A stretch of DNA of 44,994 nt from Methanosarcinaceae archaeon (GCA_023544565.1 JAMJFS010000014.1:1-44994), one strand, 5' to 3'. Shown: positions 16,616-26,004, counted from the stretch's first letter. The notes: generated from the sequence alone by a model not told the origin. Translations and numbers: made by a program.

Positions 16616-16654
16616 ATTAAATTAGATTAGATTAGATTAGATTAGATTAGATTA
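16616..16654 (+). repeat. ATTAG pentanucleotide microsatellite
   Basis: Six perfect ATTAG units at 16621-16650, with degenerate units on both sides, lie between purD and argF, 20-50 bases upstream of the argF start. Such slippage-prone repeats in a 5' leader can alter promoter spacing. Confidence 0.85.
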
Positions 16655-16667
16655 TTGTAAATCAAGA

Positions 16668-17972
16668 TTAAAACCCACGAATCTCCTTCATATGGTCAAT
16701 CCTCTTCTGTACAACTGCCGCCGTACCGATATCACGTCTTGAATGCAAATTGCCTTTTATATTGTCCAGTGCATTCTGTGCGATCGCTTCCGCATCGGCA
16801 ATTGAATCAGCCATACCAACAACAGCCACCGCTCTTGAGCCGGTGGTGTAAACCTTTCCATCCTTTTCATACACACTTGAATAGAACAAAAGTGCATCCC
16901 CGATGTCGCCTGCGATCACTTCACTGTCCTTTGTAGGATTGTCAGGATAACCGGCAGGAACCGCGTACTTGCACACCGTAGCCTTTTCGCTGAATTTGAC
17001 ATCCAGATCTGCCAGAGTACCGTCTGCGATCGCGGAGATAACATCAACATAATCAGTTTCAAGAAGCGGCAACACATTCATAGCTTCAGGGTCACCAAAT
17101 CTTGCATTGAACTCGATAACTTTCGGTCCGTCCTTTGTCAGCATGAACTGACCGTACAGTGTTCCCTTGTATAATACACCGGTCTCATCGTACAACGCCT
17201 TGACCGTATCCTTCATGATCTGTTTTGCCTGTTCAACATCATCAGATACAAGGAACGGCAAAAGAGCACCCGTGTTTGTGTAAGAACCCATACCACCGGT
17301 ATTCGGACCAAGATCACCCTCAAACACTCGCTTGTGATCCTGAACAGTCGGTGCAAAGGCAAGCGACTTACCGTCAACGAATGCCTGAAGTGTAAACTCT
17401 TCACCAACAAGGTTCTCTTCAATAACTACGCTGTCGCCATCCAAAAGACTGGCAGCATACACTTTGGCAGCCTCGATGTCAGGAAGCTGGTCGCCCATGA
17501 CCTTGACACCCTTTCCGCCTGTCAGACCTGCAGGCTTTACTGCCACATTTCCAACCGTATCAATAAATGCATCCATTTCGCTCTTATCTGTAAAAACACC
17601 AAAAACAGGGCATCCGCCGATATTGTGCTTTTTCATGAAATTGCGAGCCCATGCCTTGTCGAACTCGATCTGTGCAACCACCCTTTTTGGACTGACAGTT
17701 CGAATGCCTGCATCTTCAAGAGCATCAGCAAGAGAAACTGCAAGCGGGGCTTCAGGTCCGACCACTGCGATCTCTATATTTTTTGATTTTGCATAATCCA
17801 CAACTTTTTTAACATCTGTCTCGCTCACAAGAAGAAAATCTTCGCACAATCGTGCTATGCCTGGATTCTTCTTTGCCATAACTGCGAACATGGTCGGGTT
17901 TCGATTGCTCCTTGCTATCGCTTCTGCAATTGCATGCTCTCTTCCTCCGCCGCCAACAACTAAAATATTCAT
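16668..17972 (-). CDS. purD: Phosphoribosylamine-glycine ligase
   Basis: This ATP-grasp enzyme performs the second step of purine synthesis. The N-terminal domain begins '[20 protein letters not shown]'. The ATP-grasp core contains '[17 protein letters not shown]' and '[13 protein letters not shown]', and the metal site '[12 protein letters not shown]' lies near residue 280. The 434-residue length is normal. I start at the ATG at 17972; five more residues upstream are possible but do not match the family start. The gene lies 138 bases downstream of pyrE on the same strand. Confidence 0.95.
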   Translation of the reverse strand: MNILVVGGGGREHAIAEAIARSNRNPTMFAVMAKKNPGIARLCEDFLLVSETDVKKVVDYAKSKNIEIAVVGPEAPLAVSLADALEDAGIRTVSPKRVVAQIEFDKAWARNFMKKHNIGGCPVFGVFTDKSEMDAFIDTVGNVAVKPAGLTGGKGVKVMGDQLPDIEAAKVYAASLLDGDSVVIEENLVGEEFTLQAFVDGKSLAFAPTVQDHKRVFEGDLGPNTGGMGSYTNTGALLPFLVSDDVEQAKQIMKDTVKALYDETGVLYKGTLYGQFMLTKDGPKVIEFNARFGDPEAMNVLPLLETDYVDVISAIADGTLADLDVKFSEKATVCKYAVPAGYPDNPTKDSEVIAGDIGDALLFYSSVYEKDGKVYTTGSRAVAVVGMADSIADAEAIAQNALDNIKGNLHSRRDIGTAAVVQKRIDHMKEIRGF

Positions 17973-18109
17973 CGATTTAAACCTCATTAAAACTTAAAAA
18001 TTATTTTTTATTGGATCCCCGTTTAGAACGTAAAATCATAAAAATTAGAATAACATCTGAATTTGATGTTGTGCCATAAATATCTTACGATTTCAAATCA
18101 ACATCAATC

Positions 18110-18664
18110 TTAAACTAAAAGATCACTTGCCCTTACAAGGGGAATTAGATTTACACCGATCGAATCCAATCTCTCCCTCGCATTCTCCTCACGATCAACC
18201 ACAGTAATAACCGTATCAACAATCCCTCCGGCATCACGAACTGCAGATATTCCGTCCAGCACCGAGCCGCCACTTGTTGTGACGTCTTCCATCAGCACTA
18301 CACGTGCGCCTTCAGTCATTTCACCCACAAATCTCCCGCCTGTTCCGTAATCCTTTACATCTTTGCGTACAAGCAAAAGCGGAAGTCCCGTCTCAAGAGA
18401 AACAGCTGTCGCAATAGGAACACCGCCAAGTGCAACACCGCCCACAATGTCGAGGTCGATGTCACTTAATTTTTGAGCAGCCTGCTGTGCGATTATGCGA
18501 AGTGTAACGGGATCTGTACTCGCTTTTTTGATATCGATATAGTACTTGCTTTTCTTGCCGGATGCAAGTGTAAAATCCCCAAACTTGACAGCGCCACAAT
18601 TCTTTAGCGCTGCAATAAGTTCTTCCTTTTTGTTATCTTTAATATTACCATTATCATCTGACAT
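18110..18664 (-). CDS. pyrE: Orotate phosphoribosyltransferase
   Basis: This enzyme joins orotate and PRPP to give OMP in pyrimidine synthesis. The PRPP-binding loop 'VVLMEDVTTSGGSVLDGI' is at residues about 120-140, and the 'LVRKDVKDYGTGG' flexible-loop lysines precede it. The catalytic/structural 'GVALGGVPIATAVSL' is also present. Several ATG codons are clustered; I choose the one at 18664 ('MSDDNGN') because a TGTGGGAT sequence precedes it. It follows carS by 45 bases on the same strand. Confidence 0.93.
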   Translation of the reverse strand: MSDDNGNIKDNKKEELIAALKNCGAVKFGDFTLASGKKSKYYIDIKKASTDPVTLRIIAQQAAQKLSDIDLDIVGGVALGGVPIATAVSLETGLPLLLVRKDVKDYGTGGRFVGEMTEGARVVLMEDVTTSGGSVLDGISAVRDAGGIVDTVITVVDREENARERLDSIGVNLIPLVRASDLLV

Positions 18665-18709
18665 TGTCATATCCCACAATCATGCTATACATGTTTATAC
18701 TTACTTTGC

Positions 18710-19237
18710 TTACCATGGTTCCTTTTTGACACCAATTAAATATCCAATGATATTTGTTACCAGATGTAGCATAGGGGTAATTACCAGTACCGTTACTAAG
18801 ATCCAGAGAGTAAAAGTAGCAGTGAACCACTCAGGAGATATAAGGTAAGTAAATAACCATGCTCCTAAAACAAAATCTAGCTGGTCAATGACCGGCAGTG
18901 GAGCGCCCCTTTTCATACCCATCCTGCGTTTAAAGAAACTCATGAACATATCGCCGAAAAGTGAACCGCATGACATTGCGAGTATCACAGTAACCGAACC
19001 TGCGATGCTTATGCCAAATGCCGGTAGGGTTATACCAAAAACAGCAAATCCATTCGAGATAAGTATTATCTGCAAAAGCCCGATCAGCAAACCACAAAAA
19101 ATACCTACAAGCAGTCCGCGATACGTTTTACCATCACCCAATATCCTGCGGCCATCTCCCATCATACGCCCACCGTCTATAGGTTTTCCGCCACCGAATA
19201 TGGCTGCGAGAGGGTTTGGAATGTATGCAGGAAGCAT
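18710..19237 (-). CDS. carS: CDP-archaeol synthase CarS
   Basis: CarS transfers CTP to 2,3-digeranylgeranylglyceryl phosphate in archaeal membrane lipid synthesis. The product is an integral membrane protein with 'FGGGKPIDGGRMMGDGRRIL' near the N-terminus and 'GDGKTYRGLLVG', the conserved cytidylyltransferase-like core, followed by four more membrane helices. The annotated ATG at 19237 gives 175 residues, but the frame is open upstream and 'EYIIIAIWL' preceding that ATG resembles the first residues of other CarS helices. No ATG, GTG or TTG is available there, so the start is uncertain. The UbiA-type enzyme of the previous lipid step is at 24213-25052. Confidence 0.88.
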   Translation of the reverse strand: MLPAYIPNPLAAIFGGGKPIDGGRMMGDGRRILGDGKTYRGLLVGIFCGLLIGLLQIILISNGFAVFGITLPAFGISIAGSVTVILAMSCGSLFGDMFMSFFKRRMGMKRGAPLPVIDQLDFVLGAWLFTYLISPEWFTATFTLWILVTVLVITPMLHLVTNIIGYLIGVKKEPW

Positions 19238-19294
19238 TAACCAGATTGCAATTATTATATATTCGATCGTATTATCAACTCAAAACTTTTTAGT

Positions 19295-19354
19295 AGTATA
19301 TATTTTATAAATATATTATGTGAGTAAATCCGAGCATAGCGAGTATTTTCTCAT
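19295..19354 (+). repeat. 60-base dispersed repeat, copy A
   Basis: A 60-base segment beginning with AGTATATATTTTATAAATAT and ending TTTTCTCAT, in the divergent gap between carS and ccmF. Copy B is at 34397-34456. The first 20 bases are identical and about nine later positions differ. The end part, AGCATAGCGAG versus AGCACAGCGAG, suggests a structured element. Confidence 0.7.
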
Positions 19355-19512
19355 CCAACATGTGCAACATCCTTATTTTAATATATCGAAATAAAATGAT
19401 TGTTGATGCACATTCCGACAAAAACTATATATTATTATGGCATGAATACGGTTAGTGTATAATTAAATGTAAATGAATCTTCTGTTTTAGAATAAACATC
19501 ATAGGAATAATT

Positions 19513-20601
19513 ATGACGGATATTGATATAAAGAACATTGAAAAGATAATTACACCTAAAAATACAATGTTGGCAACCGTGCTTGCACTTGTTTTACTGA
19601 CGGTGTTGCTTACAATAGGAATGTTAACACCTCTTGTTGCAAAACTCACAACAGGTGTGGAAATGAGTCTGGATGCCCAATATTTTAATAATCGTTCGGC
19701 ACTCCCAACAGCAGCACTTGTAATACTTCTTACAATCTGCTTGTTGATAGGGTACTTTGACGCAAAGAAAACAGCCATAATTGCCGGTGCAGCCATTGCA
19801 GCATCAATTATTTTTGCGATCGTATCGCCTTTTAACAACCTCCCGATCGACATAACAGTTCCACTCGTAGCAGTTGCAATGGTTGCAACACTGCACAAGA
19901 TGTGGAAATCAATTGACAGGGAATCTAAATTTAAAACACTGCGCGGTGTAAGTGCACACATAATCCATTTCGGAATATTGATGATCCTTATTGGTATTGT
20001 GGTCAGTACGAACACGAAAGTTGAGGACTCTAACGTGCTTGGCATTAATACAATTGGCGAATTTGCAGGTCAGGATTACACCGTTAAAATCAACAGTATG
20101 ACATCCGGTTATGAAGGTTTGGCATTCCAAGAATACCCGGGTTCATCGTATGTGACGAAAGTTGATTTTGATATCTACAAGAACAATAAATTCTTTGACA
20201 GCGGCCAGATCAAGTATATCACTGATTTCAAATGGGGGCAGACATACACCAGTCACTACATCAAGCGAGGACCGTATGAAGAATTGTTCATAGCACCCCG
20301 TGCGATCGATGAGCAAAATAGCGTGATCAACCTATATGTCAGGACTGTACCTTTCATGACAGTATTGTGGGTTGGAATGTACCTGATGGCAATTGGCATT
20401 GTAATCTTAGGTGCTACTGAACACATAAAATCCGGCAGAAATCTTACAATGGAATCAGACCTGCCGAAGAAAAGTAAACCAAAACCATCAATGATAAAAG
20501 TACAAAAGGAAAATGTGCCGGTTTCAGATATCGAGAAGAAATACGAAGAGAGACTTGAGCGTGAACTGATGAAACGAAAAGATGAACGTGATGAGGACTA
20601 A
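19513..20601 (+). CDS. ccmF: CcmF C-terminal half (cytochrome c maturation, System I)
   Basis: The product is 362 residues. CcmF with CcmH ligates heme to apocytochrome c on the outer side of the membrane. This protein corresponds to the second half of bacterial CcmF (about 650 residues). It has helices at about 18-40, 53-74, 77-95 and 101-118, then the heme-ligand helix 'SAHIIHFGILMILIGIVVST' (residues about 138-157), a large external domain ('YPGSSYVTKVDFDIYKNN') and a final helix 'PFMTVLWVGMYLMAIGIVIL', followed by a charged cytoplasmic tail rich in K and E. The partner half follows after 15 bases. Because the C-terminal half comes first, the order is inverted relative to the single-chain protein. 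Confidence 0.85.
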   Translation: MTDIDIKNIEKIITPKNTMLATVLALVLLTVLLTIGMLTPLVAKLTTGVEMSLDAQYFNNRSALPTAALVILLTICLLIGYFDAKKTAIIAGAAIAASIIFAIVSPFNNLPIDITVPLVAVAMVATLHKMWKSIDRESKFKTLRGVSAHIIHFGILMILIGIVVSTNTKVEDSNVLGINTIGEFAGQDYTVKINSMTSGYEGLAFQEYPGSSYVTKVDFDIYKNNKFFDSGQIKYITDFKWGQTYTSHYIKRGPYEELFIAPRAIDEQNSVINLYVRTVPFMTVLWVGMYLMAIGIVILGATEHIKSGRNLTMESDLPKKSKPKPSMIKVQKENVPVSDIEKKYEERLERELMKRKDERDED

Positions 20602-20616
20602 GGAGAAGGTGATGAT

Positions 20617-21684
20617 ATGAGTGTAAATATAGGAATGATCTCGATCTGGTTATCCTTTGTTCTTGGACTTGGAGCCACAGTATATTCTATAATATCTTAC
20701 TTTAAAAATGATGAAACTGCAAAAGAAATATCCAATAAACTGGAGATCGCATGTGCAGGAGTGATTACATTTGCGATAGTATTGATGACATATTATCTGT
20801 TAAACATCAATGCAGCATTCAATTACGTTTACCAGCACTCAAGTGCTGAACTTACATGGTATTACAAAATATCTGCATTATGGGCAGGTCAGGAAGGTTC
20901 GTTCCTTCTCTGGACATGGTTCGTACTGTTGATGCTTCTCTTTATGCAGTACACAGGACACACAAAATATCTTGTAAATACAAAATTGATGGAATTTACA
21001 CGTTCCCTCTCGTTGCTGATCGCATCTGTGTTCCTGCTGCTTCTGGTGCTCAAAAATCCATTTGCAGCATACCACTCAATTCCGGGTGGAATGCTTGAAT
21101 TGGCCAACTGGGACGCTTTTGTAACGCTATACGAAATACCATACGGGCAGGGCATGAATCCATTGCTCAGGAATCCGTGGATGGCAATACACCCACCGGT
21201 CCTGTTCCTTGGTTATGCAGCATTCACCATCCCATTTGCAGCAGCGATCGGGAATTTGGTATTGGATGATAACAGATGGACAAAAATAGCAGCCGACTGG
21301 ATGAGGATCTCATGGCTGTTCCTCACCCTCGGAATTGGTCTTGGCGGATACTGGGCTTATGAGGTACTTGGATGGGGAGCATGGTATTGGACCTGGGACC
21401 CTGTTGAAACCTCATCGTTCATCCCATGGGTCGCAGCAACAGCATATTTACATGCACAAACACGTACAAAACATGGTGAATATAGATTCCTTGCACCAAT
21501 GCTTGCAGTGGCCTCATTCATACTTGTTGTATTTGCAACATTTGTAACAAGAAGTGGAATGTGGGCATCTGTACACTCGTGGCAGGATTTTACGTTTGAA
21601 GCCGGTGTTATCGCCGTATTCCTTGCAACACTGATATTGTCAAGCGCGATCCTGTTGACCAAAAGGTACCTTGCAGAAGAATAG
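20617..21684 (+). CDS. ccmF: CcmF N-terminal half with WWD heme-handling domain
   Basis: The product is 355 residues and belongs to the heme-handling protein superfamily. The WWD signature is 'WGAWYWTWDPVETSSFIPW' (residues about 249-267). The external histidine motif 'AIHPPVLFLGYAAFTIPFA' and 'YLHAQTRTKHGEYRFLAP' supply heme-contacting histidines. 'WAGQEGSFLLWTW' is another CcmF hallmark. About ten membrane helices are visible. GGAGAAGGTGAT precedes the ATG at 20617. The two halves are an operon closed by the terminator at 21703-21735. No ccmA, B, C or E gene is present here. The system implies c-type cytochromes in this organism. Confidence 0.9.
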   Translation: MSVNIGMISIWLSFVLGLGATVYSIISYFKNDETAKEISNKLEIACAGVITFAIVLMTYYLLNINAAFNYVYQHSSAELTWYYKISALWAGQEGSFLLWTWFVLLMLLFMQYTGHTKYLVNTKLMEFTRSLSLLIASVFLLLLVLKNPFAAYHSIPGGMLELANWDAFVTLYEIPYGQGMNPLLRNPWMAIHPPVLFLGYAAFTIPFAAAIGNLVLDDNRWTKIAADWMRISWLFLTLGIGLGGYWAYEVLGWGAWYWTWDPVETSSFIPWVAATAYLHAQTRTKHGEYRFLAPMLAVASFILVVFATFVTRSGMWASVHSWQDFTFEAGVIAVFLATLILSSAILLTKRYLAEE

Positions 21685-21702
21685 AACTGCGAAATGATTT
21701 CC

Positions 21703-21735
21703 GGACTTGCATACGTGCAAGTCCAACCTTTTTTT
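21703..21735 (+). terminator. Hairpin plus T-run terminator after the ccmF pair
   Basis: GGACTTGCA (21703-21711), loop TACG, and TGCAAGTCC (21716-21724) form a perfect nine-base-pair stem, followed after four bases by seven T residues. It lies 19 bases after the ccmF N-half stop. Archaeal termination mostly depends on the T-run; the strong hairpin is a bacterial-looking addition. Confidence 0.8.
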
Positions 21736-21808
21736 ATTTATTATTCTTCTTTTTATTCCAAATCCATCAATTCCCCCAATAGATACATTGTAATTTTTTG
21801 CAATTTTT

Positions 21809-21838
21809 GACGCCGAGACAATCCGCCGCAAGCGGCAC
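21809..21838 (-). repeat. GC-rich palindromic element, copy 2
   Basis: GCCGCAAGCGGC (21825-21836) is a perfect palindrome with a two-base centre. With its flank GAGACAATCC it matches the reverse complement of 34489-34515 at nearly every position. The third copy is at 8079-8107. Confidence 0.6.
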
Positions 21839-21968
21839 TTTCCTTCACCACCGACTATAAGACGAATGCACAAAATTAAATAATTTTGTTTTCTCTTTAA
21901 CATTGTGTGGGTAACATCTCTATTCAAGATATGTTTTCAAACATGGAAATCACATTGCCTGAATTAAT

Positions 21969-22031
21969 AGACAGGATTAACAGGATTGACAGAATATGAG
22001 TCGTCTACCCCATCCTGTAAATCCTGTTCAT
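21969..22031 (+). repeat. Inverted repeat built on ACAGGATT/AATCCTGT
   Basis: GACAGGATTAACAGGAT (from 21969) is mirrored by CATCCTGTAAATCCTGTTC (to about 22029), so the segment can fold into a long imperfect hairpin. Each arm contains the ACAGGAT unit twice. The same type of repeat (GGATTAACAGGAT) is known in many environmental prokaryote genomes. Confidence 0.6.
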
Positions 22032-22229
22032 CTCGTCGAATATTTACCCAATTAATGTTGTAGATATCCTAATTTTGTTTAGATAATCTTCGTGCATCAG
22101 AATGAGCATTATAACAATATGCTTTGTTTTTATGACGTTGTGTGAACGTGCGCGCTTCGCGCGGTGGTAGTACCGGCATTTTAATTATATTTTAAAAATA
22201 CGCCCAAACATACTATTTTTTTATGATTA

Positions 22230-23210
22230 TTGATTGATATGTCTATGCATTTGCTATACAAATACGATACATTTATTAGAAAAACCTTTGATAGAACGTT
22301 TATGCACCTTATTTTCAATTCTAATGTTGACTGCATTTGTGATTTTACTTATAATTTTATCTGGCAGCACAAAGGCGAAGAACTTGACCCGGATGCACTC
22401 ATCCCATCTCAGAAGGATTCAGAATATACCTACCGACAACTTGTGGAAACCTTCATTAATGGTGAAGATGTGCACATATCCGGTTCTGTTGGAAAGCGAT
22501 TTGCATCCAGTCTTGGAGTCAACCTGGTCTATTTTGGAGGACATGGTGAAACACTTGATGTAGGTTGTGTGTTTGTTGATGGCGATATGGGTACACGAGC
22601 CGGGATCAGCATGGTGAGTGGTGCCATATACGTAAGTGGTACAATTGCTGAACCTATGGGGAATATCGTTGAAGTTGTGTCAGATGAAGAAGGATACAGG
22701 AAATACGTATCCATAACCGATATTTTGCAAAACAGGCAGCACGATGTTGAGTTTGTAGATTCACGAAACGAATTTGATGGAAAGACCCTCACGCTTGGTG
22801 ATGGCATATTGCGAGATACCGTTGCTGCTCGTCTTGATGTGGATGCAACAGTTGTTGTATCAGGTGATGTTGACCTGAGTACAGGTATCCTGATGCGAAA
22901 AGGAAAGGTGATCGTTGAAGGGGATGGAGGTATGAACACAGGTGTTTTGCTAAACGGCGGACGTGTTGTCATAATGGGAAGTACGGGGGAATTCGCAGGC
23001 ACAGATATGCGAAAAGGCGAAATCGTCATTGGCGGTAAAGCGCAGGGATATCTTGGTGCAAATATGAAAGGCGGCAGTATCTACGTAAAAGGTGATGTAA
23101 AAGCAGTTCCTCCTGCAAAGGTTGGAGCGGTTGATGATATGAAGTTGTTGCAAAAAGAACTTGGTATCAACAGGATGGTCGTAATGATGTTCAAGAAAAT
23201 TAGTCTTTGA
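22230..23210 (+). CDS. GXGXG-motif beta-helix protein (FwdC / GltB C-terminal-like)
   Basis: From about residue 75 the product is a repeated right-handed beta-helix with G-x-x-x-G patterns, for example 'SGSVGKRFASSLG', 'GDGGMNTGVLLNGGRVVIMG', 'GEFAGTDMRKGEIVIGG' and 'AQGYLGANMKGGSIYVKG'. This is the fold of formylmethanofuran dehydrogenase subunit C and of the third domain of glutamate synthase. It lacks the neighbouring subunits of either enzyme, so it is a stand-alone member. The start is uncertain: the reading frame opens at TTG 22230, but ATG 22302 ('MHLIFNSNVDCICDFTYNF') is also possible, and neither has a ribosome binding site. The first 50 residues are cysteine-containing and unlike the rest. 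Confidence 0.75.
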   Translation: MIDMSMHLLYKYDTFIRKTFDRTFMHLIFNSNVDCICDFTYNFIWQHKGEELDPDALIPSQKDSEYTYRQLVETFINGEDVHISGSVGKRFASSLGVNLVYFGGHGETLDVGCVFVDGDMGTRAGISMVSGAIYVSGTIAEPMGNIVEVVSDEEGYRKYVSITDILQNRQHDVEFVDSRNEFDGKTLTLGDGILRDTVAARLDVDATVVVSGDVDLSTGILMRKGKVIVEGDGGMNTGVLLNGGRVVIMGSTGEFAGTDMRKGEIVIGGKAQGYLGANMKGGSIYVKGDVKAVPPAKVGAVDDMKLLQKELGINRMVVMMFKKISL

Positions 23211-23378
23211 TAGAAGATTTTGTAGAGATCATCGATAGAAATGTTCGATAACATATACCAAAACTACTTTAATATAAAAAGATAAACAATACTGCGTGGG
23301 TAAATTTGTGATCGTTTACTAAATCTTATACAAATAATCCATTTTTATCATTTAACATGTAGAACAGCGAGCAAAACC

Positions 23379-24095
23379 ATGTTGCGACAACGATTCATTA
23401 TTGATACTACTGCACTGACCGATACACAAGTACGAGAGTCGATAGGGGCTACTACATTATGTGATGGGATGCGCGGAGTCCTTGAATTGATAGCAGACGC
23501 TCGTCTACAACTTGGTATTAGTTGCTATGTGCCTTTCCCGTCTGTTTACGATGAACTACACGATTTTGCCAAGAACAATGGCTGTGACAGTGATGTACTC
23601 GCAAAGATCGATACATGGCTTGTAAAAAAGACACCCGATCGATATAATGTTATGATCTCATCGCGTATGTTCCACGAATACGTATCTCACATGCGTGAGC
23701 GTATCAACAAGGGAATGAACATAGCAGAAGAAGCAATATTGGAAGCAGCTAGAGAATGTCTTTTCCTGACATCAGAAGCAAAACATAAAAACGATATTGA
23801 AGAGCAGATCGAGCGTGAAGTTATCGGCAAGATCGTTGGTAAATTCAGGAACAAATACCGCAATGCACTCCGCTACGGTATTTTAGATAGCGCACCCGAT
23901 ATTGATGTACTGCTGCTTGCAAAGGAACTCGATGCGGCTGTTGTTGCAAGTGATTTTGGGATCCAGAAGTGGGCTGAACAGATGGGTGTCAGGTACGTAC
24001 CCGCAAATACATTTCCGATGATGCTTAAGGAATACCTTAAACATACATCAAATCTGGAATATAGGGGAGAGGGTGAATTGTTCGATAAATTGTAG
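23379..24095 (+). CDS. HARP: protein-only RNase P (UPF0278, 'RNA ligase partner' family)
   Basis: The product is 238 residues of the PIN_5 family, homologous to Aquifex RNA-free RNase P, which removes 5' leaders from pre-tRNAs. PIN acidic residues are seen in '[10 protein letters not shown]', '[10 protein letters not shown]', '[20 protein letters not shown]' and '[19 protein letters not shown]'. The inserted helical region (residues about 95-165) '[20 protein letters not shown]' is the oligomerisation/tRNA-binding segment of HARPs. The family was earlier annotated as an RNA ligase partner because of its genomic neighbours. In archaea it usually coexists with the RNA-based RNase P, so its in vivo role here may be secondary. 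Confidence 0.9.
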   Translation: MLRQRFIIDTTALTDTQVRESIGATTLCDGMRGVLELIADARLQLGISCYVPFPSVYDELHDFAKNNGCDSDVLAKIDTWLVKKTPDRYNVMISSRMFHEYVSHMRERINKGMNIAEEAILEAARECLFLTSEAKHKNDIEEQIEREVIGKIVGKFRNKYRNALRYGILDSAPDIDVLLLAKELDAAVVASDFGIQKWAEQMGVRYVPANTFPMMLKEYLKHTSNLEYRGEGELFDKL

Positions 24096-24212
24096 TCGCA
24101 CAACATCACATGTTTTTTTAAATGTTGTGCCGTGTGTTAAGTGATACACTCGCCTGACTCCATAATTATATCAAATGATGTGGTAGCATGCGCGCGCGAA
24201 AATATTTTGATT

Positions 24213-25052
24213 CTAAAATGCACCTGCAACAAAAGACATAAGAGCAAATAGCATCGCGATCTTAAACAATTTTGACGATTTTGTCGCATTGCCCTTAACA
24301 ATGATCTCGAACACTGCGACCGCAAAAAGAATATCTGCAAACACTACTACGTAGAGATATGCAGGACTCAACATCGATTGCAGATACGGGATCGGGCTTG
24401 CAAGCAACGCAAGAAAACCGACTGATGCTGCAACGTATGCAGATTTTTTTACACCGATCTTGATGGGAAATGTGTTCACACCATCTTTTTTGTCGCCTTC
24501 AATGTCTTCGATGTCTTTCACGATCTCGCGCGCAATGGTTGCGAATGTTGCAAGCAGGAAAAGAACTGATAAAGCCTTCAAACCTTCCATTCCAAATACT
24601 GCACCGCCAAACAAAAAAGTAGAACCTGTGAGATAACCCACACTGATGTTTCCAAGCAAGACCGTGCGCTTCAGTGTCCTTGCATAATAGATGAGAAGCA
24701 GGGAATTAAACAGTGCGATTACGCCGCACATCACGTTAATGAAAAATGCCAGTGCAGTACCGACTACAAAAAGGACGAGTGAAAAATAAAGTGCCTGTGA
24801 CAAGCCAATTCGTCCAGATGGGATGGGACGTGAGGGTTTGTTCATAGCATCGATATCAACGTCAAAATAATCATTAATTGAATTGCCTGCACCTGTTATT
24901 AAAAACACGGCAAGGAATATCAAGAGAGTGTCAAGGAGAGGGATCGTGACTGCAGAATCCAGCATACTGTATGCGATCAGTACACCTATAACGGCTGCAA
25001 ATGCACCCATCAGGCAGTTTCCGGACCGTATCAATTGGAAATATGCACGCAT
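24213..25052 (-). CDS. Digeranylgeranylglyceryl phosphate synthase (UbiA family)
   Basis: This membrane prenyltransferase makes the second ether bond of archaeal lipids, attaching a geranylgeranyl chain to GGGP. The first Asp-rich motif '[20 protein letters not shown]' is at residues about 57-76, and the second one, '[16 protein letters not shown]', near 180-195. The product is 279 residues with about nine membrane helices, the normal form. It lies 31 bases after nadA on the same strand, so it may be co-transcribed with nadX-nadA. CarS, the next step in the pathway, is elsewhere in the window. Confidence 0.9.
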   Translation of the reverse strand: MRAYFQLIRSGNCLMGAFAAVIGVLIAYSMLDSAVTIPLLDTLLIFLAVFLITGAGNSINDYFDVDIDAMNKPSRPIPSGRIGLSQALYFSLVLFVVGTALAFFINVMCGVIALFNSLLLIYYARTLKRTVLLGNISVGYLTGSTFLFGGAVFGMEGLKALSVLFLLATFATIAREIVKDIEDIEGDKKDGVNTFPIKIGVKKSAYVAASVGFLALLASPIPYLQSMLSPAYLYVVVFADILFAVAVFEIIVKGNATKSSKLFKIAMLFALMSFVAGAF

Positions 25053-25083
25053 GGATCACCATTCACAGCCAAAATATAAAATT

Positions 25084-26004
25084 TTACTTACTTCGTTTGA
25101 TTTCAAGCATCCGGTCAAGTGCTTGCTTTGCCTTGATTCTCACATCTTCCGGCACTGTTACAACATGCTCCATATTTTCAAGTGAATTCAAAACCGCAGC
25201 CAGAGTGGTCATTTTCATGTTAGGGCATATTGCATATTCTGATGCAGGATAAAACTCCTTGTCCGGATTTTCCAACATTAGTCTATGTAAAAGACCGTTT
25301 TCCGTACCAATGATGAATTCTTTACAATCGGATCCATTCACATACTTTGTCATACCTGTTGTACTGAAAACATGGTCTGCGATTTCCAGAACATCATTAC
25401 GGCATTCAGGGTGTGCTATAAATTCGGCATTGGGATGTTCATCTTTCATGAGCAATACATCGCCTGCAAGTATCTGGTGGTGGGTCGGGCAATATCCTTC
25501 CCATGGAATGATCGTTTTATCAGTTTGTTTTGCAACGTAATTTGCAAGATTCTTATCAGGAATGAACAGTATCTCATCCGCATCCAGTGAATTTACGACA
25601 TCTACAGCATTTGCAGATGTACAGCATATATCACACTCAGCCTTCACTGCGGCAGATGTGTTAACATAACATACAACAACCGCATTGGGGTGCTCTTTCT
25701 TTGCCTTTTTGAGAGATTCCACAGTAACCATTTCAGCCATAGGACAACCGGCATCGATCTCAGGTATCAAAACCGTTTTGTCAGGGCTGAGAATAGCAGC
25801 ACTTTCTGCCATGAAATCCACACCGCAAAAAACAATCACATCCGCGTCCTGTTCAACAGCCTGCTGGCTGAGTCCAAGTGAATCTCCTACAAAATCTGCA
25901 ATATCCTGAACCTCACTTCGCTGATAATTGTGAGCAAGGATCACAGCATTGCGTTCTTTTTTCAACGTGTTGATCTTATCTATAATAGTTTGGATATCCT
26001 GCAT
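25084..26004 (-). CDS. nadA: Quinolinate synthase
   Basis: NadA condenses iminoaspartate with dihydroxyacetone phosphate to quinolinate using a [4Fe-4S] cluster. '[20 protein letters not shown]' opens the protein, and the cluster cysteines are expected in '[11 protein letters not shown]', near '[20 protein letters not shown]' and in '[11 protein letters not shown]'. The length of 306 residues is the typical archaeal form. It is preceded by nadX on the same strand (146 bases apart), and together they form the aspartate route to NAD. Confidence 0.95.
   Translation of the reverse strand: MQDIQTIIDKINTLKKERNAVILAHNYQRSEVQDIADFVGDSLGLSQQAVEQDADVIVFCGVDFMAESAAILSPDKTVLIPEIDAGCPMAEMVTVESLKKAKKEHPNAVVVCYVNTSAAVKAECDICCTSANAVDVVNSLDADEILFIPDKNLANYVAKQTDKTIIPWEGYCPTHHQILAGDVLLMKDEHPNAEFIAHPECRNDVLEIADHVFSTTGMTKYVNGSDCKEFIIGTENGLLHRLMLENPDKEFYPASEYAICPNMKMTTLAAVLNSLENMEHVVTVPEDVRIKAKQALDRMLEIKRSK

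Larger units (their letters stand above)
21736..22229 (+). other. Gene-free interval with several palindromic repeats
   Basis: No gene is visible. The interval contains the palindromic element at 21809-21838, the inverted repeat at 21969-22031 and a GCGCGCTTCGCGCG hairpin near 22148-22162, then AT-rich sequence leading to the GXGXG gene. Confidence 0.5.

Noticed and set aside
19452-20045. A 197-residue hydrophobic reverse-strand ORF opposite the ccmF C-half
   Set aside because: Its composition is that of an antisense to membrane helices (alternating S, I, A, V), and the forward gene is well supported.
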